Shown: positions 1-7,220, numbered from the stretch's first letter. The stretch is 13,758 nt of DNA from Bacteroidota bacterium (GCA_023437485.1 JAEZGB010000052.1:1-13758); one strand, 5' to 3'. Translations and numbers: made by a program. Notes: a model not told the origin generated them from the letters alone.

Positions 1-1119
1 ATGAAATTCATCGTATCCAGTTCATATCTGCTCAAGCAGCTCCAGGTTTTGGGAAGCGTCATCAACAGCAGCAACACCCTGCCGATACTGGACAACTTCC
101 TGTTTGAGCTGGACAACAATTCCCTTACGGTATCGGCGTCCGATCTTGAAACAACGATGTCGGCCACTTTGGAAATCGATTCCGAAAGCCAGGGCAGCGT
201 AGCCGTACCCGCCAAGCTTCTGCTGGAAATCCTGAAGACTTTCCCCGAGCAGCCGCTTACTTTCACCGTCGAGGAAAATTCAACCATTGAGATCTCGTCC
301 AATTCGGGAAAGTACGCCCTTGCCTACGCCCCCGGCGACCAGTTTCCAAAAGCCGTGAGCCTGGACGAACCTTCCACTACGCTGGTTCCCGCCGATGTTT
401 TGGCAACCGCCGTAAGCAAGACCATTTTTGCGGCAGGGAACGATGATTTGCGTCCGGTAATGTCAGGGGTTTTCTTCCAGTTTTCGCCTGAAGGGCTCAC
501 TTTTGTGGCCACCGACGCGCACAAACTCGTCAAGTATGCGCGCACCGATGTCAAGGCCTCGCAGGTGGCGGATTTTATCATGCCCAAAAAACCGCTCAAT
601 ATTTTGAAGAGTATCCTGGGAGCCTCAGATGCCGAGGTCAGGATTGAATACAATGACTCCAACGCAACCTTCTCTTTTGACAATTATGTACTGACCTGCC
701 GGCTTATTGATGGAAAGTACCCCAACTACGAAGCCGTTATACCAAAGGAGAACCCAAACAAGCTGGTCATTGACCGAACGCTGTTCCTGAATTCGGTGCG
801 TCGGGTGGCGATCTTTTCCAACAAGACCACGCACCAGATCAGACTGAAGATTGCCGGTACCGAGCTCAACATTTCGGCTGAGGACATCGATTATTCAAAC
901 AAAGCCGAGGAACGCCTTACTTGTGATTACCAGGGCGATGATATGCAGATTGGCTTTAATTCGCGGTTTTTGACCGAGATGCTCACCAATCTTCAAAGTG
1001 ACATGATCATGCTGGAGATGTCCATGCCGAATCGTGCGGGAATCCTTACCCCTTCGGACGGTTTGGATGAAGGCGAAACCGTGACCATGCTTGTGATGCC
1101 GGTCATGCTCAACAACTAA
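1..1119 (+). CDS. dnaN: DNA polymerase III subunit beta (sliding clamp)
   Basis: The product is the beta sliding clamp, a ring-shaped homodimer that encircles DNA and tethers DNA polymerase III and other clamp-binding proteins in the cytoplasm. The 372-residue length is normal for the family. The N-terminus (MKFIVSSSYLLKQLQVLG) and the stretch with NTLPILDNFLFEL are typical of the first clamp domain. The middle carries DLRPVMSGVFFQF and FVATDAHKLVKY, the hallmark of the second domain. The C-terminus ends in LVMPVMLNN, the usual 'MPM-L' tail that helps form the peptide-binding pocket. The window begins exactly at the ATG, so its promoter cannot be seen. A strong intrinsic terminator follows 20 bp after the stop, so the gene is not co-transcribed with the next one. 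Nothing is odd about it. Identification is secure. Confidence 0.97.
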   Translation: MKFIVSSSYLLKQLQVLGSVINSSNTLPILDNFLFELDNNSLTVSASDLETTMSATLEIDSESQGSVAVPAKLLLEILKTFPEQPLTFTVEENSTIEISSNSGKYALAYAPGDQFPKAVSLDEPSTTLVPADVLATAVSKTIFAAGNDDLRPVMSGVFFQFSPEGLTFVATDAHKLVKYARTDVKASQVADFIMPKKPLNILKSILGASDAEVRIEYNDSNATFSFDNYVLTCRLIDGKYPNYEAVIPKENPNKLVIDRTLFLNSVRRVAIFSNKTTHQIRLKIAGTELNISAEDIDYSNKAEERLTCDYQGDDMQIGFNSRFLTEMLTNLQSDMIMLEMSMPNRAGILTPSDGLDEGETVTMLVMPVMLNN

Positions 1120-1138
1120 TCTGTTCAAACAAATAAAG

Positions 1139-1170
1139 AAAAGGCTGCCATCAGGCGGCTTTTTTATTTT
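1139..1170 (+). terminator. Rho-independent terminator after dnaN
   Basis: A 10-bp stem, AAAGGCTGCC (1140-1149), pairs with GGCGGCTTTT (1154-1163), including two G-U pairs. It closes an ATCA tetraloop and runs straight into a T-rich tract (1160-1170). The site starts about 20 bp after the dnaN stop, so it should end that transcript. Confidence 0.88.
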
Positions 1171-1177
1171 TAACCGG

Positions 1178-1207
1178 TTTGAAGCATGTTAAAAAGCTGT
1201 ACATTAG
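1178..1207 (+). promoter_or_regulatory. candidate Bacteroidota promoter for the DUF418 gene
   Basis: TTTG at 1178-1181 is followed after 18 bp by TACATTAG at 1200-1207. This fits the flavobacterial pattern TTG-N17-23-TAnnTTTG with one mismatch. It lies downstream of the dnaN terminator and about 25 bp upstream of the ATG at 1232. No Shine-Dalgarno sequence is visible, which is usual in this phylum. Inference from motif only. Confidence 0.5.
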
Positions 1208-1231
1208 TCCGGTATATTCATTATCAGGATT

Positions 1232-2482
1232 ATGCAGGCCAGCCCGATTGGTATTGGGAATCGTTACGGCGTCCTTGACGCCCTGCGCGGCTTTGCGCTT
1301 CTTGGCATCATACTGGCCAACTCCGGTTATTTTTCGATGTACATCTTCCTGAGCCCGGAGATGCGCGCCTCAATGCCGCTGGCAGGACTCGATAAAGGGT
1401 TGGAGTACTTTCACCTGGTTTTTGTCGATGGCAAATTCTACTCAATTTTTTCACTGCTCTTTGGCATCGGTTTTTACATTTTTCTCTTTGGCAAAGGCCA
1501 GTCGCGCCGCATCGGGCTTTTTTACCGAAGGCTTTTTGTACTTTTTCTTTTGGGGCTTGCGCACTCTTTGCTTATCTGGGATGGCGATATTCTGGTTTTT
1601 TATGCGCTGACCGGAATGCTGCTTCCGCTTTTTATGAAATTCCGTGCCCGTACATTAGTGATCCTGTGGGCGGTGATGGTGATGCTTCCCCTTGCATTTG
1701 ACGCGCTCAAAGTGGTAACCGATGACAAACTCAACATCAGCAAACCGTTTTACGCCCTGGCCATTGGGCACGATACCCACAGCGGAATAACCCAGCAGAA
1801 TGTTTCGCACTGGGTTTTGTACAATACCTCCTACCCTGACCTGCTCAACTGGAACCGCTCGGGTGTTTTGTGGAGTTGGGCCCTGCGGACCGATGGCAAC
1901 CGGATTTTCAAGGTTCTGGCCATGTTCCTGCTGGGGCTTGCCGTGGGCAAGGCGCAACTCTACCAAAGGATTGAGGAGTTGGCGCCCGGGCTCAAACAGT
2001 TGATGTACTGGATGCTGGCTATCGGGCTGGTGGGCGGGGCGCTCAAACTGGCCGCACATGAAACGGGCCGGTTGCCGCAACCCGAGGGATTACTGGACAC
2101 CCTTGCTTACTGCCTCAACGTAGCGCCGCTGGCCGTGGCCTATTCCATTGCGCTGGCACTCTTGTACCGTAAGGGGAATTCCCTGCGGTGGCTGGAGCCG
2201 ATGGGGCGTATGGCGCTTACCAATTATATGATTCAATCAGTGGCAGGCTTGTGGATTTACTACGGGTTTGGGCTGGGGCTGGCCACGCGGATGGGCCCTT
2301 CGGGATTTATTCCGATTGCCATTGTGATCTTTGCGCTGCAGGTGGTGCTGAGCCATTGGTGGTTCAGGCACTTTGAATTTGGGCCGATGGAATGGCTTTG
2401 GCGGGCCCTGACCTATGGAAAGAGGTTGCCCATTCGGAAGTCACAACTTACAACCCAAAAGCCGCCGGGATCTTGTGCGTGA
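1232..2482 (+). CDS. DUF418 family multi-pass membrane protein
   Basis: A 416-residue, strongly hydrophobic inner membrane protein. The N-terminus has the family signature RYGVLDALRGFALLGIILAN (residues 11-30), which is the first membrane segment. Further likely membrane segments include FYSIFSLLFGIGFYIFLF, RLFVLFLLGLAHSLLIW, LVILWAVMVMLPLAF, the one around FKVLAMFLLGLAVG, LMYWMLAIGLVGGALKL, LNVAPLAVAYSIALALLY and FIPIAIVIFALQVVLSHWW. The C-terminal motif FEFGPMEWLWRALTYGK is characteristic of the DUF418 domain. DUF418 proteins resemble acyltransferase-3/heparan-alpha-glucosaminide acetyltransferase-like membrane proteins, but their biochemical role is not established and no substrate can be named here. 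The gene stands alone behind its own candidate promoter. The stop codon lies inside a GC-rich palindromic element that continues downstream. Family assignment is firm; function is unknown. Confidence 0.9.
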   Translation: MQASPIGIGNRYGVLDALRGFALLGIILANSGYFSMYIFLSPEMRASMPLAGLDKGLEYFHLVFVDGKFYSIFSLLFGIGFYIFLFGKGQSRRIGLFYRRLFVLFLLGLAHSLLIWDGDILVFYALTGMLLPLFMKFRARTLVILWAVMVMLPLAFDALKVVTDDKLNISKPFYALAIGHDTHSGITQQNVSHWVLYNTSYPDLLNWNRSGVLWSWALRTDGNRIFKVLAMFLLGLAVGKAQLYQRIEELAPGLKQLMYWMLAIGLVGGALKLAAHETGRLPQPEGLLDTLAYCLNVAPLAVAYSIALALLYRKGNSLRWLEPMGRMALTNYMIQSVAGLWIYYGFGLGLATRMGPSGFIPIAIVIFALQVVLSHWWFRHFEFGPMEWLWRALTYGKRLPIRKSQLTTQKPPGSCA

Positions 2483-2590
2483 GCGATCAAGGCGGCATCC
2501 TTTTGCGAGCCTGCGAGCAAAAGATACAGCCGAGAGCGCGACGGCGCGGCAATTATGTACCTTGAAGCACGATGCTGACCGCGCCGGCAC
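2459..2590. repeat. GC-rich palindromic intergenic element (REP-like)
   Basis: The end of the DUF418 gene and the gap before mnmE hold several inverted repeats in close succession. GCCGCC (2461-2466) pairs with GGCGGC (2491-2496), with a smaller ATC/GAT pair inside. CTTTTGC (2500-2506) pairs perfectly with GCAAAAG (2517-2523). GCGC-GACG-GCGC lies around 2537-2548, and its CGGCGC has a complement, GCGCCG, near 2581. The first hairpin is followed by a short T run and could act as a weak bidirectional terminator. The stacked layout resembles repetitive extragenic palindromes. Whether it recurs elsewhere in the genome cannot be seen here. Confidence 0.5.
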
Positions 2591-2617
2591 GCCCAAGAAA
2601 CATCACAGGGAAATGCC

Positions 2618-2625
2618 TATCTTTG
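2618..2625 (+). promoter_or_regulatory. TAnnTTTG -7 element abutting the mnmE start codon
   Basis: TATCTTTG is a perfect match to the Bacteroidota -7 box. It ends only 4 bp before the mnmE ATG at 2630, so transcription would be expected to start at or very near that ATG. This suggests a leaderless or nearly leaderless mRNA. No convincing TTG -33 box lies 17-23 bp upstream, which lowers confidence. Confidence 0.45.
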
Positions 2626-2629
2626 GCAC

Positions 2630-4048
2630 ATGCTCCTGAACGAAACCATAGTGGCCCTGGCAACTCCCGCGGGCCAGGGTGCCATTGGGATTGTCCGGAT
2701 TTCCGGCCCCGATGCCTTTGCCGTGGCCGAAGCGGTTTTTAGGCCTGTACGCGGCAAAAAAGTTCGGGAAATGAAATCGCATACCATTCACCTTGGCAAT
2801 TTGATGGACGGCGAAATGGTTTTGGACGAGGCGCTTTTGTCCATTTTTAAGGGCCCGAACTCCTATACGGGCGAGGACTCGATTGAATTTTCATGCCACG
2901 GGTCATCGTTTATCCGGCAGCAGTTGATCATGCTTTGCCTGCACCACGGATGCCGGATGGCCAATCCGGGCGAATTCACGCTTCGGGCGTTTTTGAACGG
3001 CAAGATTGACCTCTCACAGGCCGAGGCTGTGGCCGATTTGATCGCGTCGGACAACCAGGCGGCGCACCGGGTGGCGATGCAACAGATGCGGGGCGGCTTT
3101 TCACATGAACTGGCCCATCTGAGGCAACAGCTGCTGGATTTTGCATCGCTTATTGAACTTGAACTGGATTTTAGCGAAGAGGATGTCGAATTTGCCGACC
3201 GAAAGGCTTTTGATGCGCTGTTGCAGCAAATTGAGCTTGTACTGACGCGGCTGGTGGAATCATTTGCGGTGGGCAACGCCATCAAGAACGGGATTCCGGT
3301 GGCCATTGCCGGGCAGCCCAATGTGGGCAAATCAACGCTGCTCAACGCATTGCTCAACGAGGAACGGGCGATTGTTTCGGAAATTGCCGGTACCACGCGA
3401 GACGCCATTGAAGATGAGATCAGCGTTGGCGGGGTGGGCTTCAGGTTTATTGACACGGCCGGGATTCGACAGACTGATGACGTGGTGGAAAATATCGGAA
3501 TCAAACGCACTTTTGAAAAGATGCAGCAAGCCCGCGTGATCCTTTATATGATAGATGCCACGCGGTTGTCCCTTGACAATGAAGCTGAAAAAACGGCCCA
3601 GGAACTGGAGGAACTTGCAACACAGTATCCCGACAAATCAATTCTGGTGCTGGCCAATAAGTCAGACCAATTGCAGCCAAACGACAAGCGGCGCCTTTTG
3701 GAATATTTTGGCCTGCATTCAAAACCCATAATCCAAAACTTCCTGCCCGTTTCGGCCAAATTTGGCGAGGGGATCGAGGAGCTCAGGCAGGCGCTGCTTT
3801 CATTGGTGAATACCGGCGCGCTTGAAAGCGGGCAGACCATCGTGACCAATGCTCGGCATTATGACTCGCTAACGGCGTCATTGCGGGAGATTCGGAAAGT
3901 CAGGCTGGGGATGCGCGAAGGCCTCCCGGCCGACCTGGTGGCCATCGATATTCGCGAAGCTCTGGCGCATCTGGGCGAAATCACCGGCCAGGTAACCAAT
4001 GATGAGCTGTTGGGAAACATTTTTGGGAGGTTTTGTATTGGGAAATAA
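2630..4048 (+). CDS. mnmE: tRNA uridine-5-carboxymethylaminomethyl(34) synthesis GTPase MnmE
   Basis: MnmE (TrmE, ThdF) works with MnmG to install carboxymethylaminomethyl groups at the wobble uridine U34 of certain tRNAs, using tetrahydrofolate, GTP and potassium. The 472-residue length is normal. Residues 1-120 form the folate-binding N-terminal domain (NETIVALATPAGQGAIGIVR; later NPGEFTLRAFLNGKIDLSQA). The inserted G domain has G1 GQPNVGKST (228-236), G2 GTTRD (254-258), G3 DTAG (275-278) and G4 NKSD (343-346). The C-terminus ends in GRFCIGK with the conserved Cys469. The start at 2630 puts NETIVALATP at the usual family position. The upstream gap is 147 bp and contains a palindromic element plus a -7 box almost touching the ATG. 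All catalytic elements are intact. Confidence 0.97.
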   Translation: MLLNETIVALATPAGQGAIGIVRISGPDAFAVAEAVFRPVRGKKVREMKSHTIHLGNLMDGEMVLDEALLSIFKGPNSYTGEDSIEFSCHGSSFIRQQLIMLCLHHGCRMANPGEFTLRAFLNGKIDLSQAEAVADLIASDNQAAHRVAMQQMRGGFSHELAHLRQQLLDFASLIELELDFSEEDVEFADRKAFDALLQQIELVLTRLVESFAVGNAIKNGIPVAIAGQPNVGKSTLLNALLNEERAIVSEIAGTTRDAIEDEISVGGVGFRFIDTAGIRQTDDVVENIGIKRTFEKMQQARVILYMIDATRLSLDNEAEKTAQELEELATQYPDKSILVLANKSDQLQPNDKRRLLEYFGLHSKPIIQNFLPVSAKFGEGIEELRQALLSLVNTGALESGQTIVTNARHYDSLTASLREIRKVRLGMREGLPADLVAIDIREALAHLGEITGQVTNDELLGNIFGRFCIGK

Positions 4049-4161
4049 CCCTTCTATCAACAAATCATAGCACACTCCCGGACGTTTCAGCTCAGCCGGA
4101 GCTTGGATTCTACTACTTATTGGAAGTCAGGAGTTTGGTATGTAACGCTGAATTACGCTTC

Positions 4162-4205
4162 CATACACTGTCCGTACAATATGCATGCACTATCCATGCA
4201 CTAGA
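4162..4205. repeat. 11-bp-period direct repeat array
   Basis: Four consecutive 11-bp units can be read: CATACACTGTC (4162), CGTACAATATG (4173, degenerate), CATGCACTATC (4184) and CATGCACTAGA (4195). The third and fourth share nine identical leading bases. The period is close to one helical turn, as expected for cooperative binding of a regulator on one face of the DNA. The array lies about 170 bp upstream of the next start codon. Confidence 0.5.
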
Positions 4206-4263
4206 TCTACGCTATCGGACTGGCTCCTCAAATCAATCCGGAGATTTCGGAATTTCTTAAAAG

Positions 4264-4289
4264 TTTGTTAACAATTGTATATATTTATG
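4264..4289 (+). promoter_or_regulatory. candidate promoter for the DUF5362-creD operon
   Basis: TTTG (4264-4267) lies upstream of TATATTTA (4280-4287) or the overlapping TATTTATG (4282-4289), each one mismatch from TAnnTTTG. The 12-14 bp spacing is shorter than the usual 17-23, so this is a weak call. It would leave a leader of about 80-90 nt carrying the TGGCC/GGCCA hairpin. Confidence 0.3.
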
Positions 4290-4377
4290 GCCGGATTTTA
4301 GGCCAAGAAATAAATCTGCATGAACATATCCGCGAGGGATAACTACCTGAAATTTTTAATCAACCAATAAAACCAAT

Positions 4378-4821
4378 ATGAACACATTTGAAAACGAAGC
4401 CTCCAGGCCCTTCCTGATCATTACTTCAGAATCGCGGCAGTACCTTGCCGAAACCGCAAAATGGGGAAAATTTTTAGCCATTCTGGGATACATAACCGTT
4501 GGCCTGATGGCCCTGGGAGGTATCGTAATGATTACGACTTTATCACATTTTGATGATCTGAACCCAGACTTCAACATGAGCTGGATGGGCTACCTTTATC
4601 TTCTCATCGCGCTGTTTTACTATTTTCCAGTGCGCTACCTGCATAGGTTCAGCGAAAAAATCAGCAAGGGCATTGCATCTGAAAATGTTGAGGAAGTGAC
4701 CCTTGGATTTGAGAACCTAAAATCATTGTTCAAATTCATGGGTATCGCGACCATTGTCATTATTTCGCTTTATATCCTGATGATCCTGGGCATGATCATA
4801 TTCTTTGCAGCTTCGGTATAA
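4378..4821 (+). CDS. DUF5362-like small membrane protein
   Basis: A 147-residue protein resembling the Bacteroidota DUF5362 family. A polar N-terminus (about residues 1-30, including ITSESRQYLAETAKWGKFLA) is followed by likely membrane segments at roughly residues 32-53 (LAILGYITVGLMALGGIVMI), 68-86 (MGYLYLLIALFYYFPVRYL) and 118-146 (FMGIATIVIISLYILMILGMIIFF). Between the second and third is an amphipathic stretch, FSEKISKGIASENVEEVTLG. The conserved-looking TSESRQYLxETAKWxKFL pattern is typical of this family, as I recall it. Its molecular function is not known. It ends only 2 bp before the creD homologue, so the two are almost certainly one operon, and a shared envelope role is a reasonable inference. 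The ATG at 4378 follows an A-rich stretch, the usual flavobacterial start context. Confidence 0.8.
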   Translation: MNTFENEASRPFLIITSESRQYLAETAKWGKFLAILGYITVGLMALGGIVMITTLSHFDDLNPDFNMSWMGYLYLLIALFYYFPVRYLHRFSEKISKGIASENVEEVTLGFENLKSLFKFMGIATIVIISLYILMILGMIIFFAASV

Positions 4822-4823
4822 AA

Positions 4824-6149
4824 ATGGCAGGCCTGAAGTACAATATTTTATTCAAGGTAGGGGCAATAATTGTCATCGCAATCTTACTGCTGATCCCTAC
4901 AACCATGATCCATTCATTGATCAATGAACGGAAATCCACACAGGAAGCTGCCATTGAAGAGGTCAGCTCCAAATGGAGTGAGGCCCAGACCATTACGGGG
5001 CCCTATTTGTCAATTCCGTATTACAAGTATGTCAAGGAACGGTCTCAGAAAGATTCAGTGGATCGACTTATCAAGGTGAAGGATTACATCACGGTCCTTC
5101 CCAACAGTCTGGATATCACGGGCAATATCGATCCTGAAAAACGCAACCGCGGCATTTATGAAATTGCAGTCTATAATTCTACTTTACACATCAGGGGAAC
5201 CATTGATGCCCTGGATTTTGCCCTGCTGGACGTTCCTAGCCGCGAAATCCAGCTGGACAAGGCCGAATTTGTAATGGGCATCACTGATTTGAGGGGTATT
5301 GAGAAACAGGTTGTGCTCAATTGGAATGACAAGGAATTCTTTTTCAATCCGGGCGTTTCGGCACAGAACGTGATTTCCAGCGGAATCAATGCCAAGCTGG
5401 ATACACTGAGACAAGACAATCAGTATAAGTTTGAGCTGGCGCTGGATTTGAAGGGGAGCCAGAAAATATACTTTACCCCGGTGGGAAAGGTTTCCAATGT
5501 AAGCATCGCCTCACCCTGGACCACACCGAGCTTTAACGGTGCCTTCCTTCCTGACTCAAGGAGTATTTCGGAATCGGGGTTCACGGCTAAGTGGAACATC
5601 CTTCACCTTAACCGGAATTATCCGCAGGTGTGGACGGGCGATCAGTTTAGCATTGAGCCTTCTACCTTTGGGATAGACCTTTTGCTGCCGGTTGACAATT
5701 ACCTCAAATCCTACCGGGCCCTTAAATACGCGATCCTTTTTATCGGCTTTACGTTTCTGGCGTTCTTTTTTATAGAGGTGCTGAACAAGATCTTCATCCA
5801 CCCCATCCAATACATTTTGGTTGGCGTGGCGCTCGTTGTTTTTTATTCCCTGCTGATTGCGATATCGGAACACCTCAGTTTCAACCTGGCCTTTATCATC
5901 TCCAGCCTGTCAACACTGTTGCTGATTGCGGGGTATGTCAAGGCGGTTATCAAAATCAACCGGTTGGTTTTGGTGATTACCGGAATCCTGTTTATCCTAT
6001 ATTCCTTCATCTTCGTGATTATTCAACTGGAAGATTATGCGCTGTTGATTGGCAGCATTGGTATCTTTATCATCCTTGGCCTGGTGATGTATTATTCAAG
6101 AAAAATTGACTGGTACAACCTTAGTTTGAAGGAGAACCAGGAAAAGTAA
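4824..6149 (+). CDS. creD: CreD family inner membrane protein
   Basis: A 441-residue membrane protein matching CreD (Cet), close to the roughly 450 residues of the E. coli protein. One N-terminal membrane segment (about residues 10-28, VGAIIVIAILLLIPTTMI) is followed by the family motif SLINERKSTQEAAIEEVSSK, with R/E-rich residues just outside the membrane. Next comes a large extracytoplasmic region (about 35-290), including TGPYLSIPYY and the recurring WxxPSFNGAFLPDSR, then about six C-terminal membrane segments. In enterobacteria creD is controlled by the CreBC two-component system and is linked to colicin E2 tolerance and envelope stress or beta-lactam response; the exact biochemical function is unknown. 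Here no CreB/CreC or other regulator is adjacent, and the upstream partner is a DUF5362-like protein 2 bp away. The family call is strong; a physiological role in this organism is inferred only. Confidence 0.88.
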   Translation: MAGLKYNILFKVGAIIVIAILLLIPTTMIHSLINERKSTQEAAIEEVSSKWSEAQTITGPYLSIPYYKYVKERSQKDSVDRLIKVKDYITVLPNSLDITGNIDPEKRNRGIYEIAVYNSTLHIRGTIDALDFALLDVPSREIQLDKAEFVMGITDLRGIEKQVVLNWNDKEFFFNPGVSAQNVISSGINAKLDTLRQDNQYKFELALDLKGSQKIYFTPVGKVSNVSIASPWTTPSFNGAFLPDSRSISESGFTAKWNILHLNRNYPQVWTGDQFSIEPSTFGIDLLLPVDNYLKSYRALKYAILFIGFTFLAFFFIEVLNKIFIHPIQYILVGVALVVFYSLLIAISEHLSFNLAFIISSLSTLLLIAGYVKAVIKINRLVLVITGILFILYSFIFVIIQLEDYALLIGSIGIFIILGLVMYYSRKIDWYNLSLKENQEK

Positions 6150-6161
6150 TGGATTTTGCTA

Positions 6162-6239
6162 ACGTGTGAAGCCGCATCTGTAAATGAATACGTGCGAAGC
6201 CGGAAGGCTTTGCACGGCTTTCGCACGGGCAGGCAGATG
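6162..6239. other. nested inverted-repeat element with alternative hairpins
   Basis: After the creD stop lies a compact structured segment. CGTGCGAAGCCG (6191-6202) pairs with CGGCTTTCGCACG (6215-6227) with one bulged T. An outer pair, CATCTG (6175-6180) with CAGATG (6234-6239), encloses it. The same 5' arm can instead form a shorter hairpin, GCGAAGCC-GGAA-GGCTTTGC (6194-6213), so two folds are mutually exclusive. The motif ACGTGYGAAGCCG is also directly repeated at 6162-6174 and 6190-6202. No T tract follows, so it is not a classic terminator, but it could end or stabilise the creD transcript. Confidence 0.55.
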
Positions 6240-6277
6240 TTTACAATTATTCCCGGACTTCAATATAAATCCTTTGC

Positions 6278-6285
6278 TATCTTTG
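6278..6285 (+). promoter_or_regulatory. TAnnTTTG promoter element for the T9SS cargo gene
   Basis: TATCTTTG is a perfect Bacteroidota -7 box, 39 bp before the ATG at 6325. The expected transcription start is around 6290, giving a leader of roughly 35 nt. The -33 position has only a weak TTC (6259-6261). This box also argues against extending the gene upstream to the in-frame ATG at 6184. Confidence 0.65.
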
Positions 6286-6324
6286 TCGCACAAAAACCCA
6301 TTCATTCTCTTACCCATTATATTT

Positions 6325-7161
6325 ATGAAAAAAATATTACTCGTTAGTTTTATTGGACTTCCTTTTTTTGCAATGTCGCAGATCACCTTGAATCAAGTTG
6401 ACGATTTTGAAAATTTTACAACTGCCAATTGGACAAAATCTACCAGCACTTTACCTAATCAAAATATGCTGACAGACGGTCCTGCGGGCGCAGATGATAA
6501 CTTTTTGAGAGTTCAGTCAAACGGCAGTACATCAAGTGCTGGCAAACTCGTCACATTCAATAATGCGCAGTGGAAAGGCAATTACATTGCTGCGGGGGTG
6601 ACCTACATTTCAATGGATGTCCGGAATTCCGGATCGAACATAATTACTTTGCGATTGGCATTTCAAAATACAGCGTGGACCAATGATCCCAAATGGAGCT
6701 CAATCAATCCCATAGCCGTTGTTCCCGGCCAGGGCTGGAACACCATAATTTTTCCCATTGACGCAAATGCACTGACCCGGCTGGGGCATACCAATACATA
6801 CAACGGAGATTTCAACAATATCAATGAACTCCGAATTTTGCATGATGATGCACCTGGTTGGGACGGAGATGCAATCGAAGCCGTGTTGGATATCGATAAT
6901 ATCCAGGCCCGAAATAACAATCTGGATGTGGTTGACCTGGCCAAGGTTACTTTCAGAATATCACCAAACCCAGTGACTTCACTCCTTGCAATTGAAGGAC
7001 TGACAGATGAGGCCAATTTTGAGATTTACGATCTCTCAGGCAGATTGATTAAAATGGGCACCGTCAATAATTTTGATCCCATAGATGTTCAATCACTCAA
7101 TTCAGGAATGTATGTGCTGACTTTAGATAAAATCTATTCGTCTAAATTCGTTAAGAATTAA
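6325..7161 (+). CDS. secreted protein with T9SS type A sorting domain
   Basis: A 278-residue exported protein. A Sec signal peptide covers residues 1-18 (MKKILLVSFIGLPFFAMS, probable cleavage before Q19). The central part (about 19-205) is rich in N, T, W and aromatic residues, with FENFTTANWTKS, WKGNYIAAG, PGQGWNTIIFPI and DIDNIQARN. It reads as a beta-sandwich, carbohydrate-binding-like domain, but no specific family is recognised. Residues about 208-278 are a type IX secretion C-terminal domain: ISPNPV, then FEIYDLSGRLIKMG, LNSGMYVLTL and a final SKFVKN. T9SS carries such proteins across the outer membrane, for release or surface attachment. The start at 6325 is chosen over the upstream in-frame ATG because it gives a clean signal peptide and lies behind a TAnnTTTG box. 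No catalytic residues are visible. The gene looks more AT-rich than its neighbours. Own promoter and terminator make it monocistronic. Confidence 0.88.
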   Translation: MKKILLVSFIGLPFFAMSQITLNQVDDFENFTTANWTKSTSTLPNQNMLTDGPAGADDNFLRVQSNGSTSSAGKLVTFNNAQWKGNYIAAGVTYISMDVRNSGSNIITLRLAFQNTAWTNDPKWSSINPIAVVPGQGWNTIIFPIDANALTRLGHTNTYNGDFNNINELRILHDDAPGWDGDAIEAVLDIDNIQARNNNLDVVDLAKVTFRISPNPVTSLLAIEGLTDEANFEIYDLSGRLIKMGTVNNFDPIDVQSLNSGMYVLTLDKIYSSKFVKN

Positions 7162-7187
7162 GTCCTGACAATAAGTACCGTAAAATT

Positions 7188-7220
7188 AATGCCGAATGAA
7201 ATACTTCGGCATTTTTTTTT
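7188..7220 (+). terminator. Rho-independent terminator after the T9SS gene
   Basis: A perfect 9-bp stem, AATGCCGAA (7188-7196) with TTCGGCATT (7205-7213), closes an 8-nt loop and leads into nine Ts (7212-7220). It begins about 26 bp after the stop codon at 7161. Confidence 0.92.

Larger units (their letters stand above)
4049..4377. other. 329-bp gene-free gap between mnmE and the DUF5362-creD operon
   Basis: I see no convincing gene. The ORF running from the mnmE end to 4260 has no recognisable protein features. The stretch holds a short inverted repeat AGCTC/GAGCT near 4090-4105, an 11-bp-period direct repeat array (4162-4205), an AT-rich promoter-like segment (about 4264-4289) and a small hairpin TGGCC/GGCCA (4288-4292 with 4301-4305). 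The last two would sit in or near the leader of the downstream operon. No clear intrinsic terminator for mnmE is visible. Confidence 0.6.

Noticed and set aside
2863..3510. A 215-codon open frame on the minus strand inside mnmE
   Set aside because: It is fully antisense to a gene with all MnmE motifs and has a serine-rich, low-complexity translation typical of a shadow frame.
4162..4205. A CRISPR array
   Set aside because: The units are 11 bp and directly abutting, with no spacers.
4033..4260. A 75-codon + strand ORF beginning inside the end of mnmE
   Set aside because: It overlaps mnmE, has no recognisable features and covers the direct repeat array.
6184..6324. Upstream extension of the T9SS protein to an in-frame ATG at 6184
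   Set aside because: It would bury the signal peptide 47 residues inside the protein, and it runs through the hairpin element and the TATCTTTG box.
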